Part shown: positions 9,594 to 18,356 of the stretch, piece after piece
Position numbering within the stretch: position 1 is the stretch's first letter
How the letters are laid out: the number at the start of each line of letters is the position of its first letter
Assembly (NCBI GenBank): GCA_947475715.1
Contig: CANJNY010000002.1
Coordinates: 51,533-115,532 of the forward strand
Direction: 5' to 3'
Source: Prolixibacteraceae bacterium
Lineage (GTDB): Bacteria; Bacteroidota; Bacteroidia; Bacteroidales; Prolixibacteraceae
Length of the DNA stretch: 64,000 bases
Notes under the pieces: model-generated
Databases searched by the model: none
The model's input: the letters and a program-made list of their open reading frames with translations, nothing else
What the model was told of the DNA's origin: nothing
Translations under genes and position numbers: made by a program

Positions 9594-9720
9594 GCGATTT
9601 TCAATCGCGTAAATAATAATTCATCATTTACCAAAAAGGCGAATACAATTCGCCTGACCCAGGTCCCGCGATTTTCAATCGCGAATAAAAACAACAGGCG
9701 ATTTTTAATCGCCTGTTGTT
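9594..9720. repeat. Cluster of four related palindromes, the last a bidirectional terminator
   Basis: Four short palindromes with GCGATT/AATCGC arms lie in 127 bases: GCGATTTTCAATCGC (9594-9608), AGGCGAATACAATTCGCCT (9637-9655), CGCGATTTTCAATCGCG (9667-9683) and an arm pair AACAGGCGATT/AATCGCCTGTT (9691-9720). The last has a T-rich tail on the right and an A-rich flank on the left, so it can terminate both the peptidase gene and the convergent small membrane gene. Confidence 0.75.
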
Positions 9721-9724
9721 TTTA

Positions 9725-9982
9725 TTATTTCTTTTTCTTTGTCAGAAAATAGGCAGCGCCTCCAAGGACAACTACTGCACCTCCAACCAATAGCCAGGTT
9801 GTAGTGCAGCATCCTTTTGAAGTTTCTTCTTCGGCAGCTGCATTATAGAATACAGGTTTTGCTGCTTTATCCGCATTTACTGAATCTTTTTTTGCAGCAG
9901 GTGTAGTTTGTGCCAAAGCAACACCTAAGCCGCTCAGGAATAAGATTCCTGCCATCATGAACATTAAAATTGTTTTTTTCAT
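9725..9982 (-). CDS. Small exported membrane protein, function unknown
   Basis: An 85-residue protein beginning MKKTILMFMMAGILFLSGLG, a signal peptide with likely cleavage near GVALA-QTT. A 25-residue polar stretch with CC (KGCCTTT) is followed by a C-terminal membrane segment (WLLVGGAVVVLGGAAYFL) and a KKKK tail, which suggests a periplasmic domain with a single inner-membrane anchor. A longer frame upstream exists, but the MKK start gives a proper signal peptide. Not recognised as a named family; such small proteins are common in Bacteroidota. Confidence 0.7.
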   Translation of the reverse strand: MKKTILMFMMAGILFLSGLGVALAQTTPAAKKDSVNADKAAKPVFYNAAAEEETSKGCCTTTWLLVGGAVVVLGGAAYFLTKKKK

Positions 9983-10001
9983 ACTTTCATTATTAAATTT
10001 A

Positions 10002-12068
10002 CTATTTATACTTGTTTGCGAGTTCATCATATTTTTTTGCAATCTCAGGATTTGACTTCCGATACGAATCTGCAAGTGATATTATTGCAGGTTTATAACC
10101 AGGATTCATTGTTAAACAGGTTTTTAGCAAACCTCTTGCTTTTGCCATATCACTATCCATCAGTAATTTTGAAAGAGCGACATAGGCCTCATTATATTTT
10201 CGGTTACAGCCCAAAAGGGTTTCATAATACCCAATCGCTTTCCTGGGATTATTCTGCGTTAGCGCAATATTACCCAGGTACATCAAAACCGGTTCATATC
10301 CGGGATTGATTTTTAAGGCTGATTCCAGCACCACTCTTGCACTGTCAATTTTTCCCTCTTTTACAAGTGCAGTGGCAAAATTATAAAAGATTAATTCATC
10401 CTGTGCATTAATTTTCAGTGCATCATTAAATAATTTTGTTGATTTTGGGATTTCCCCCTTTAATAGGGCCTCATATCCCAACAGGTCAAGTTTTGTCTCG
10501 CGTTTAAGAACGGCCCCAACCGGAACTTTATCTGCATAAATAACATGAATGGCCTTTTTTGGAGGCCAGTTTTTATTTTGCAGCAGTTCTGCCGGAATAT
10601 AACTGTTGGATACGATCATATAATCCCAGTCGATTTGACTGCGTTGATCATATTGGCAGTAACTGGTCTGAACATTATTCTGATTACGGAAGTACCAGTT
10701 GGCTGAGAAGTTAGTTGCAATTTTAACAGCTCCTTCCTGTTTATTTAATTCCAGATATTTTGTAAGCCAATCAGAACCATCGCGGATGGTGTTGTAGTAA
10801 TAGTCAGTTTCGTATTTTCCATAAGCTCCGTTGAGGCCACCCACCAATTGATTGTAATACATATAGTAATATGGGTGATTCAGAAGCATAAATTTTAACG
10901 GATGGATTACCAAGCCCAGGGAGAATATGAGTAGTATAATCTTTACATATTTACTATTTAGATATTTAAATAAATAGAAAAGACCGATAGCTGAAAGGAG
11001 GATTATCGACGGATAGACAAACAGGAAGTGTCTCCATGCGCCGTAGAGATTCGATTTCTCATAAATCACAAAGATAATCGGGAACAGAACAGAGAAGATC
11101 AAGAATCCGTATTTCAATAAATTTTCGTGGCTAATGATTTTTTTTGTTAGTGCAACAAATGCCACAACTCCGGAAAAAACAATCAATGGAATAGTAATTA
11201 CCATATATTTAGGTAAATAGTACCATGGCATGAGATCAGACCATTCTGTTTTTCCTTCGAACACCTGCCTTATTGTTGTCGGAAATTGTGACATTACCTC
11301 ATACGATTTGAGGACATTATGAATTGGATTCTGCAAGGCATAAGGCCATAAGATCAGACTCAGCATTAAAGCCGTAATTGAAATAATTACAATTGTCGCT
11401 AATTGTCTTAGGGATAAAATCCAGTTGAAATTGTTGTTTTTCTGATATATGTAATAATTAAAAAGTATTAGAAAGAGAAAAAGATAGCAGATCAGGATTA
11501 AACCTCCTGATCGGATGCTTATTGAAAGGGCAATACTTAGCGTCAGTAAGATTGCGGTATACGTTTTAGGTTTGTTATTATGGAAGAAGAGTTTTAGGGT
11601 AAAGAATAGTGCTGCTATATAGCTTAGCGCAAAGGGGATATCTTTGAGATTATTTTGTGCATGACCCAGGAAAGTGGGGGAGAGGGCGAACAGCAGAAGT
11701 ACGAGGATTCCGGCGATATATCCTTCGAGCCAGATTGCAAAGAAGGCTGTAACCACGATTGCAACCCATCCTGCTAAAGAGCAAGATAAATGACGAAAAA
11801 GAAAGATATCATCAATACTAAACCACCTGATTAATATGGTAGTCAGGTTATCGTAGGACTGGCCGTAATATTTGAGATGGGTATTGGGGGTATTAAGGGC
11901 AGCGGTGTCCTTACCCAATGAAGCGAAATAGTTATAGACCGATACCGATTGATTGTAATGCAGGTATTCGTCCCCTGAAATTCCGGCATCCCTGCCACCT
12001 TTGAGCATAATTAGCAGGAGCAGGGTGGCAATTCCAATAAATAGATATTTTAAGCGGCTACTATTCAT
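10002..12068 (-). CDS. Polytopic glycosyltransferase (PMT/ArnT type) with C-terminal TPR repeats
   Basis: A 688-residue inner-membrane protein that likely transfers a sugar from a polyprenyl-phosphate donor to a periplasmic acceptor. After a first membrane helix, the conserved acidic motif of the first periplasmic loop is visible (GISGDEYLHY, residues about 29-38). About ten more membrane segments follow to residue about 400, and a soluble C-terminus from about 510 carries degenerate TPR repeats (EALLKGEIPKSTKLFNDALK; KINPGYEPVLMYLGNIAL). It follows the GT2 gene with 20 bases between stop and start on the same strand, the usual pairing of a polyprenyl-phosphate sugar synthase with a GT-C enzyme. 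Confidence 0.85.
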   Translation of the reverse strand: MNSSRLKYLFIGIATLLLLIMLKGGRDAGISGDEYLHYNQSVSVYNYFASLGKDTAALNTPNTHLKYYGQSYDNLTTILIRWFSIDDIFLFRHLSCSLAGWVAIVVTAFFAIWLEGYIAGILVLLLFALSPTFLGHAQNNLKDIPFALSYIAALFFTLKLFFHNNKPKTYTAILLTLSIALSISIRSGGLILICYLFLFLILFNYYIYQKNNNFNWILSLRQLATIVIISITALMLSLILWPYALQNPIHNVLKSYEVMSQFPTTIRQVFEGKTEWSDLMPWYYLPKYMVITIPLIVFSGVVAFVALTKKIISHENLLKYGFLIFSVLFPIIFVIYEKSNLYGAWRHFLFVYPSIILLSAIGLFYLFKYLNSKYVKIILLIFSLGLVIHPLKFMLLNHPYYYMYYNQLVGGLNGAYGKYETDYYYNTIRDGSDWLTKYLELNKQEGAVKIATNFSANWYFRNQNNVQTSYCQYDQRSQIDWDYMIVSNSYIPAELLQNKNWPPKKAIHVIYADKVPVGAVLKRETKLDLLGYEALLKGEIPKSTKLFNDALKINAQDELIFYNFATALVKEGKIDSARVVLESALKINPGYEPVLMYLGNIALTQNNPRKAIGYYETLLGCNRKYNEAYVALSKLLMDSDMAKARGLLKTCLTMNPGYKPAIISLADSYRKSNPEIAKKYDELANKYK

Positions 12069-12088
12069 TTATTTAAATCAAATGATTC

Positions 12089-13018
12089 TTATATTGTATC
12101 ATTTGCTTTATAGAATTTCTGAACGAAATAGAGGGGTCTGTCTTGTGATTCCTTATAAATCCGGTATACATATTCGCCCACTATGCCGAGTGAAACCAAT
12201 TGGATCGAACCCAGAAAATAGATACTCAATAGTGTAGAGGACCAGCCACTTATTGCAAAGCCAAATATTTTTGCAATAAGCACATAGATACCGGCGCACA
12301 TAAATACGATGGTGCCGATCAGTCCCAGGGTTAAGGTCAACCGGATAGGTAATCTCGAGAAGGAGAAAATGGCATCGGCAGCAAGAATGAACAATTTGGC
12401 CAGGCTCATTTTAGGTTCACCTTCCATCCGTTCTTCCCTGATATATTCTACATATCCTTGTTTGAATCCTATATAGGTACGGAGGCCCGGTAGATACCTC
12501 ACTTTTTCTTTCATTCTTAGCAGGGCATCCATTGCTTCTCTTTTCATCAGGGAAAAATTTCCGGTGTTCTCCATGTTTTGGATCACGGCAACATTCTTAA
12601 ACAGCCGATGGAAAAGGAAGGTATAGAAATTGCGGCTGTTTTTTCCTTTACGGCCACTACGCTTTCCGCTTATAATATCGAAATTTTCCTCCCTGATTTT
12701 CCGGTACATCTCCTGAAACAGCTCAGGAGGATCCTGCAAATCTCCATCCATCATCCCAATGATCTCACCTGAAGCATGTTCAAGTCCTGCAGTGAATGCA
12801 GCCTGATGTCCGAAATTTTTAGAAAGGGATAATATTTTGATGTTGGAATAGTTTTTTTGCCAGTTTAACAGATATTGGAGGCTTTTGTCTTCGCTTCCGT
12901 CATCCACAAACAGGATCTCAAAATCACTGGTAAACGCTTCCAGTGCAGAGACTGTCCGTTTCACCAGATCGTCGATCAATCCTTCTTCATTGTAAATGGG
13001 GATAACGATAGAGAGCAT
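12089..13018 (-). CDS. GT2 family glycosyltransferase, polyprenyl-phosphate sugar synthase (GtrB/DPM type)
   Basis: A 309-residue membrane-anchored enzyme that likely loads a sugar from an NDP donor onto polyprenyl phosphate on the cytoplasmic face. It shows IPIYNEEGLI at the N-terminus, FVDDGSEDKS, a DxD-type MMDGDLQDPP near residue 90, and two C-terminal membrane helices (about 230-290). This is the architecture of GtrB/ArnC/dolichol-phosphate mannose synthase. Its partner is the downstream GT-C protein. The sugar transferred is unknown. Confidence 0.92.
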   Translation of the reverse strand: MLSIVIPIYNEEGLIDDLVKRTVSALEAFTSDFEILFVDDGSEDKSLQYLLNWQKNYSNIKILSLSKNFGHQAAFTAGLEHASGEIIGMMDGDLQDPPELFQEMYRKIREENFDIISGKRSGRKGKNSRNFYTFLFHRLFKNVAVIQNMENTGNFSLMKREAMDALLRMKEKVRYLPGLRTYIGFKQGYVEYIREERMEGEPKMSLAKLFILAADAIFSFSRLPIRLTLTLGLIGTIVFMCAGIYVLIAKIFGFAISGWSSTLLSIYFLGSIQLVSLGIVGEYVYRIYKESQDRPLYFVQKFYKANDTI

Positions 13019-13068
13019 ATTAAATAAGGTTACCGGGTGTATAAATATTAAGTAGGTACAAATTTAAG

Positions 13069-14190
13069 TTACTTTTTATTGTAGAGTTGGTCGTATTTTT
13101 TGATAATTTCCAGATGTTTATCGTTTAGGGCATTGGCGTGGAAGAATGTAATTCCGATGGCGCCGTTATCATGTGCCTGTCTGATTGCCTCTTCGAAATC
13201 GGCCATATTATCACCGTAATCTCCTACAGCCACACCGGTGAAGAGGAGTTGTCCAGGTTTCATCTCACGTACTCCTTGTTTTGTTGCGAATCCCACCCAG
13301 CCCATATTTCCCTGGTGGTCTCCTTTATAGGCCATAGGGAAGAAGAGATCGAGGTTCCAGTGACTCCAGTCCTGGCGCACATATTCGCGGGCCAGCTCGG
13401 GAAATGGGAAGACTGCAGCTGAGGCTTTGGTTCCCTCCTGGTGACAGATTTGAACGCACTCTTCAACAAGAGAGGTGATTTTATCCATACGGAATTGTTT
13501 CCATGCTGGGTTCTCTTCCTTGTCTGGCAAATCCATTGGATCCATACCGAATTTTTCCTTGAATTCTTTTCTGGCGAGAGGGTGATAATCGAAGTCGAAT
13601 TCAGGAAATATACGATCCTGAACCAGAGGTTTGCCATTAAGTTTGTATTTTTTTTGAAGGTCGGCCCCAAGAATCGCATCGACATACCGGATATAGTCGA
13701 AATGGACCGATGCAAGTCCTTTTATTTTGGCAATCTCTCTCACCCCCTTTTTGACATACTCGCGGGCACCCGGGGAGAAAGGGCTCAAAAAACTGTAATA
13801 ACCCACATATGGATGGTAATCCATACAGCTCTGACCCAGTGCATTTACCGAGTACCAGTCGGGATTATCGCGGCACTCTTTAGCCCCGCCAACATTCATC
13901 ATCCAGTGCCAGGCATGGACTCTTACTCCATAAGGGGTGGCAATCCGGATTAAATCTTTTAGCTGATCAACGCCTCCCCCGGGGAGAATATCTGTAATTC
14001 CTGCTTTAGCCATTTTAGACATCCAGGCCTGTTTTGCCTCTTCTGGGCCTGCACCCGGATCACCCCATGTTGCGAAATAAAATTTCTTGTCCGTATAGGA
14101 TTTATCAGACCTACTACCTGGCGTTTTTGCTGCTAATGGCAGAGATACTATTACGGCCAGAATAAACGACACTATCCTTATTCTTTTCAT
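13069..14190 (-). CDS. GHL10-type secreted glycosidase-like protein
   Basis: A 373-residue exported protein with a signal peptide (MKRIRIVSFILAVIVSLPLAA). It fits the glycosyl-hydrolase-like 10 barrel. The family signature HFDYIRYV occurs near residue 165, preceded by VRVHAWHWMMN, and later DLFFPMAYKGDHQG and GAIGITFFHANAL. Substrate is not known; relatives are often near carbohydrate or peptidoglycan genes. It is last in the operon that starts near 21284, and its start lies 19 bases after the upstream oxidoreductase stop. Confidence 0.82.
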   Translation of the reverse strand: MKRIRIVSFILAVIVSLPLAAKTPGSRSDKSYTDKKFYFATWGDPGAGPEEAKQAWMSKMAKAGITDILPGGGVDQLKDLIRIATPYGVRVHAWHWMMNVGGAKECRDNPDWYSVNALGQSCMDYHPYVGYYSFLSPFSPGAREYVKKGVREIAKIKGLASVHFDYIRYVDAILGADLQKKYKLNGKPLVQDRIFPEFDFDYHPLARKEFKEKFGMDPMDLPDKEENPAWKQFRMDKITSLVEECVQICHQEGTKASAAVFPFPELAREYVRQDWSHWNLDLFFPMAYKGDHQGNMGWVGFATKQGVREMKPGQLLFTGVAVGDYGDNMADFEEAIRQAHDNGAIGITFFHANALNDKHLEIIKKYDQLYNKK

Positions 14191-14209
14191 CTTTTCATAT
14201 TATATTCGG

Positions 14210-15580
14210 TTAAACAAGATGCTCTTTGTAGATGGATGCCCAAGGCTCCCTCATATTCCGATGGAGCATACTATTTGCAATGTCGTTGTTTAAGAATTGC
14301 TCAGTTACAGGATTCCAGTCAAGGTCTTGCTGAAGTTTCATCGCAATATTTCCAAGGTGAGACATTGTTATGGATCGGTGACCAATTTCAGCGGGAGCAA
14401 TAGTCTCCTTTCGTGAGTAGACGCAATCGATGAAGTTTCGGAAATGGTCGTCACTTTTGTAGAGATGAATTTCGGAAGGGGCGATCACCGTCTCTTTCAG
14501 GCTTTCAGGAAATACCTGGTGGTTACCGCGGTTTGCACGGGCCCATCCTTCAGATCCCCTGAAGGTAACTCCGCCGGCAACTTTATTTGATATAATGAGT
14601 TTGACTCCATTGGCATAGATACATTCGAAGTAGTATTCAGTGGCTGTATTCCAGATTGGGTGGACAGCCCATTCGGCTTTGGCATTTTGAATTTTTACCG
14701 GTCCGGTATGTTCGGTACCCATTCCCCACTGGGCGATATCGGGGTGATGGCCACCCCAGTCGGTTACCTGCCCTCCGGAGTAATCGAGTACCCAGCGAAA
14801 GTTTACGTGAGTTCGGGCCGGACAATAAGGGGCTTCGGGTGCCGGCCCCAGCCAGGTGTTGTAATCAAAACCTTCAGGAACCGGAATGGTATTGGTGAGG
14901 TTTCCAGTTCGTCCATAGTCGGGCGTACCGGATGGAAGGCCGCATTCGACGGTTAACAACTTTCCAATTCTTCCATTTCGCACCAGTTCGCAAACGCGTC
15001 TGAAGTTCTCGTCTGAGCGTTGCTGACTTCCGGTTTGAAAGACTGTGCCATATTTTTTAACTGCATTGGCCATTGCCCTACCTTCAGGTATTGTAAGGGC
15101 CAGAGGTTTTTGGCAATAAATATCTTTTCCGGCTTTTGCTGCCATCAAAACCGGAATTGAATGCCAATGGTCAGGGAGTACAACCTCCACGGCATCAACA
15201 TCTTTTCGTGCAATCACCTCTCTGAAGTCTTCGAAGCCTTTGCATCCATTGTAATTTTTACCTTGAAGCTTGGAATAATAATCGTTTACCAGTTTCAGGC
15301 CAATCTCTCGTCCTCCCACTCTTCCGTCCCAGTAACCGGTACTTTGCTTATTGACATCACAAATTCCGGTGATCTGAACCCGTTTATCGGTCAGAAAATC
15401 GTTGAGGTCATTCATCGCCTGGTTTCCGGAACCTATGAACATGAGGTTAACCCGATCGGAGGGTGCAACATGTCCGTTCTTCCCGCGGGCACAGGCTGAA
15501 ATAATTGTTGGAACTGCAATCGCGGCAGCACCGATAGTGGAGGTGAGTTTAATAAAATTCCGTCTGTTGAGATTGGTCAT
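14210..15580 (-). CDS. Tat-exported Gfo/Idh/MocA-family oxidoreductase (1)
   Basis: About 456 residues from the ATG at 15580. That start directly precedes the Tat-like NRRNFIKLTSTIGAAAIAVP signal, with a possible lipobox (IISAC). An upstream extension of the frame has no Tat sense. It has a Rossmann GSGNQAMNDL motif, DAVEVVLPDHWH, and DIYCQKPLAL, where the usual EKP triplet of the catalytic lysine is QKP. DYSGGQVTDWGGHHPDIAQW is the family's conserved C-terminal block. It likely oxidises or reduces a sugar using a tightly held nicotinamide cofactor in the periplasm. It sits between ThuA and GHL10 in the operon. Confidence 0.9.
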   Translation of the reverse strand: MTNLNRRNFIKLTSTIGAAAIAVPTIISACARGKNGHVAPSDRVNLMFIGSGNQAMNDLNDFLTDKRVQITGICDVNKQSTGYWDGRVGGREIGLKLVNDYYSKLQGKNYNGCKGFEDFREVIARKDVDAVEVVLPDHWHSIPVLMAAKAGKDIYCQKPLALTIPEGRAMANAVKKYGTVFQTGSQQRSDENFRRVCELVRNGRIGKLLTVECGLPSGTPDYGRTGNLTNTIPVPEGFDYNTWLGPAPEAPYCPARTHVNFRWVLDYSGGQVTDWGGHHPDIAQWGMGTEHTGPVKIQNAKAEWAVHPIWNTATEYYFECIYANGVKLIISNKVAGGVTFRGSEGWARANRGNHQVFPESLKETVIAPSEIHLYKSDDHFRNFIDCVYSRKETIAPAEIGHRSITMSHLGNIAMKLQQDLDWNPVTEQFLNNDIANSMLHRNMREPWASIYKEHLV

Positions 15581-15657
15581 TTTATTTGGTTTTAGGAGGT
15601 ATGAACGCGCTGTGTTTGTGAAGAGATTGTAATTTGAAAAGGAGAGGGTGTTGACTT

Positions 15658-15770
15658 TTGGCAACTGGCGGCTGGGAGTAAGTTCTTATCTGAGAGTCAT
15701 TTATTCTTGTTCATTTTATGAAAAAGGTGAATTTCTCAAGCAGGAGTTCTTCCAGTTGCCAGTTGCCAGG
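15658..15770. repeat. Inverted-repeat element, copy A (GGCAACTGGC arms)
   Basis: GGCAACTGGCGGCTGG at the left and CCAGTTGCCAGTTGCC at the right enclose about 80 bases without an ORF. Two related elements lie at 31364-31500 and 36297-36423. This copy lies inside an operon, between two co-oriented genes. Confidence 0.6.
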
Positions 15771-15782
15771 TAATTTTAAGTC

Positions 15783-17000
15783 TTATTTTAAAGGTTGCAG
15801 ACGAGCCAGAGCGTATTCGGCCACATCTTTTAATTTATCGTTTTTTGCGAGTTCTTTGATAACCGGTACACTTAAGTCTGATCCCATCCAGCTTATTTCG
15901 CGCAGTAGTAATTTTTTCCCGTCATCGGTAGCTTCAGTGCTTTCAAGTACCTTGATGATTTGTTTTTCGAACGCCTGATAATCTGCAGGAGTTTTGGCCT
16001 CATAGCGAATATGACTTTGTAAATCGGAATAATACTTCGTGCTTTTAGAGATATCGTACTGCGCAATTTTTGTAAGATCGTCTTCAAAAGTTAGTACTTT
16101 AAAGTCAGGCCTTAATGATGATCCGGTCTGAGTTGGGAAATCATAAGGTACTTTTTGGGTGACATTTCCGGTAGCGGCCCATTCGGCTCCACGTTGGAAT
16201 GTTGTAATAAATCCGACACATTGCAAAGCCGGACCTCCACCTTCGTCGGCATGACCTAATGCTGTATGGAATATTCTTCCTTTGCCGTAAGTAATAGTCA
16301 TCAATAAGGGTTCATCGCGTCCTGTTCCACCTTTTGCGGTATCTGAATAGGCAGTAGCAAGGATTTCCATATTTTTTCCCGGTCCGCGCAGTTGTGCATA
16401 TAGTTCATCTGCCCCATGGATCCACCGTTTTGGTAATCCTTTGATTATCGGATGTTCCGAGTTCCGGGCATTCATCTCATATTCGTGCCTTTTTCCATGG
16501 GCTCCGCCTCTGCCAATTGATGAGTCAACGATCAGGGAATCATGTCTGTAATACATATAAGGGCCGTCCTTTTCGGTCCGGTCGCCCCATCCGCCTAAAC
16601 CGGTCATCAGGTTATACTCTTTCCATTCGGGAAAGGTATTATCCCCTGCGTGGTAGGATACAACACCTCCGCCGTTATTGACATAATCAACAAAGGCAGT
16701 TTTTGTTTTTTCGGACCATGAATCGCCGTTATAGTCTATAACCACGACGTTGAATTTCGAAAAATTGGGATTAAAAGTACTCATATCTCCCCCTTTTTCG
16801 GGAGATTGGGCAATTTCGACAGAAAACAGACCGGTTTGTTCGAGCAATTGTTTAAGAATTGGAGAACTGGTTTTCCAGTTATGGTTATTTTGCCCGGTAA
16901 CAATTAACGCTTTGTAAGCAGCCCCATTCTGTTTTTGGCATGCGTTGAAGACGGTTAATAATCCTGCGAAAACCAGTACTATCAGATATTGTTTCTTCAT
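15783..17000 (-). CDS. ThuA-domain lipoprotein
   Basis: A 405-residue lipoprotein (MKKQYLIVLVFAGLLTVFNAC, lipobox FNAC). Residues about 30-285 are a ThuA-like glutamine-amidotransferase-fold domain, with ALIVTGQNNHNWKTSSPIL, VDYVNNGGGVVSYHAGDNTF, and GKGRIFHTALGHADEGGG. The last 80 residues are helical with little recognisable. ThuA proteins in Rhizobiaceae act with the oxidoreductase ThuB on trehalose-like disaccharides; the exact reaction here is unknown. It lies between two oxidoreductase genes, 12 bases after the stop of the upstream one (17013). Confidence 0.85.
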   Translation of the reverse strand: MKKQYLIVLVFAGLLTVFNACQKQNGAAYKALIVTGQNNHNWKTSSPILKQLLEQTGLFSVEIAQSPEKGGDMSTFNPNFSKFNVVVIDYNGDSWSEKTKTAFVDYVNNGGGVVSYHAGDNTFPEWKEYNLMTGLGGWGDRTEKDGPYMYYRHDSLIVDSSIGRGGAHGKRHEYEMNARNSEHPIIKGLPKRWIHGADELYAQLRGPGKNMEILATAYSDTAKGGTGRDEPLLMTITYGKGRIFHTALGHADEGGGPALQCVGFITTFQRGAEWAATGNVTQKVPYDFPTQTGSSLRPDFKVLTFEDDLTKIAQYDISKSTKYYSDLQSHIRYEAKTPADYQAFEKQIIKVLESTEATDDGKKLLLREISWMGSDLSVPVIKELAKNDKLKDVAEYALARLQPLK

Positions 17001-17012
17001 TTGAGTTTTAGA

Positions 17013-18320
17013 TTAAATTGTGGGTAAGCTCCAGGGTTGACGGTATGGTCTGCTCAGAAGGCGACTTGCAGATGGATTTCCGATAATTTCCTCTTTTGCA
17101 GGATCCCATTGGATTTTTTGTCCGGTTGTCATGGCGATTTCGCCCAGGAGTGCTACAGAAATTGCGCGGTAAGCGACTTCAATAGGTGTGATTGTTTCTT
17201 TTCGTGATTTGACGCACTCGAGGAAGTTTTGCCAGTGGTTGTCACTTTTGTAGATCTGTATTTCATTAGGTCCAATTACCTCCTGGAGAATTTTAGGATC
17301 AGAAGCTTCAATTCTTCCCCGGTCAACATTGATCCATCCTTTTTCGCCATACCACGTTGCACCTCCGCCGTGAATGAGACGTGCGCTGTTTGCAACCCTC
17401 ATTTCGATACCATTGGCATATTTGCAAAGGAAGTCATATTCAACAGGTACATTGAAGATTCCATCTCGGGGATAGACTCCTTCGCCTGAAATTTCAACTG
17501 GTCCGGTATGTTCAAGTTCGGCACCCCAGTTCGCGATATCGATATGATGTCCTGCCCAATCAGTAAGCTGACCGCCGGAATAATCAAGCATCCATCGCCA
17601 GTCCCAGTGGCTTACACCGCGGTAAGGAACTTTAAGTGCCGGTCCGAGCCACATTTCCCAATTGAGTTCAGCGGGCACCTCTTTGACCGGAGGTGTTCCG
17701 ATACCTTTGTTTCCATTGGGTAATCCAACTTCAATATGTGTTATTTTTCCGATTCGTCCGTTTCTGACCAATTCCACAGCATGATGGAAGTTCGCCTGAG
17801 ACCGTTGCCAGCTTCCGGTTTGCCAGATAATATTATTTTTCTTAACGGCATTTACAATGGTTTGACCATCTTTTATAGTACGACAGATTGGTTTTTCGCC
17901 ATATACATCGAGTTTTTTGTTTGCCGCTGCAGTGTAAATAAGTCCGTGCCAGTGGTCAGGCAATGCAATAGTTACCGCATCGAGTTTCTCTTTTTCAAGG
18001 AATTCACGGTAATCGTCGTAACTGCGGCAATCTTTATTTTTGTAGAGTTTATCAGCCATACCCTTGGCATTTGCTGCGTGTTTTGCATCAACATCACAAA
18101 CTGAGACGAATTGTACTTGTTTAAATTCCAAAAATTGCCCCATGTTGCTGGTCCCTTGGGATCCGACACCGATAGCTCCCATTACAATTCTGTCACTTGG
18201 CGGAAGTTTTCCTCCCATGCCCAAAGCAGTTGAAGGTATAATCTGTGGGAGGATCAAAGCGCCGGTAGCTACGGTTGCTGATCGTTTCAGAAAATTCCTT
18301 CTGGTAGATTTGTCTAACAT
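17013..18320 (-). CDS. Tat-exported Gfo/Idh/MocA-family oxidoreductase (2)
   Basis: A 435-residue exported oxidoreductase with the Tat signal TRRNFLKRSATVATGALIL and no lipobox. It has GAIGVGSQGTSNMGQF in the Rossmann fold, DAVTIALPDHWHGL, DVYGEKPICR with the catalytic EKP, and DYSGGQLTDWAGHHIDIANW. It is closely similar in outline to the oxidoreductase encoded at 14210-15580, so the two are probably paralogues. It is 36 bases downstream of the third copy. Substrate unknown. Confidence 0.92.
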   Translation of the reverse strand: MLDKSTRRNFLKRSATVATGALILPQIIPSTALGMGGKLPPSDRIVMGAIGVGSQGTSNMGQFLEFKQVQFVSVCDVDAKHAANAKGMADKLYKNKDCRSYDDYREFLEKEKLDAVTIALPDHWHGLIYTAAANKKLDVYGEKPICRTIKDGQTIVNAVKKNNIIWQTGSWQRSQANFHHAVELVRNGRIGKITHIEVGLPNGNKGIGTPPVKEVPAELNWEMWLGPALKVPYRGVSHWDWRWMLDYSGGQLTDWAGHHIDIANWGAELEHTGPVEISGEGVYPRDGIFNVPVEYDFLCKYANGIEMRVANSARLIHGGGATWYGEKGWINVDRGRIEASDPKILQEVIGPNEIQIYKSDNHWQNFLECVKSRKETITPIEVAYRAISVALLGEIAMTTGQKIQWDPAKEEIIGNPSASRLLSRPYRQPWSLPTI

Positions 18321-18356
18321 CGTTGTTAATTTTAGTGGTTGTAAAGGATTTGATAT

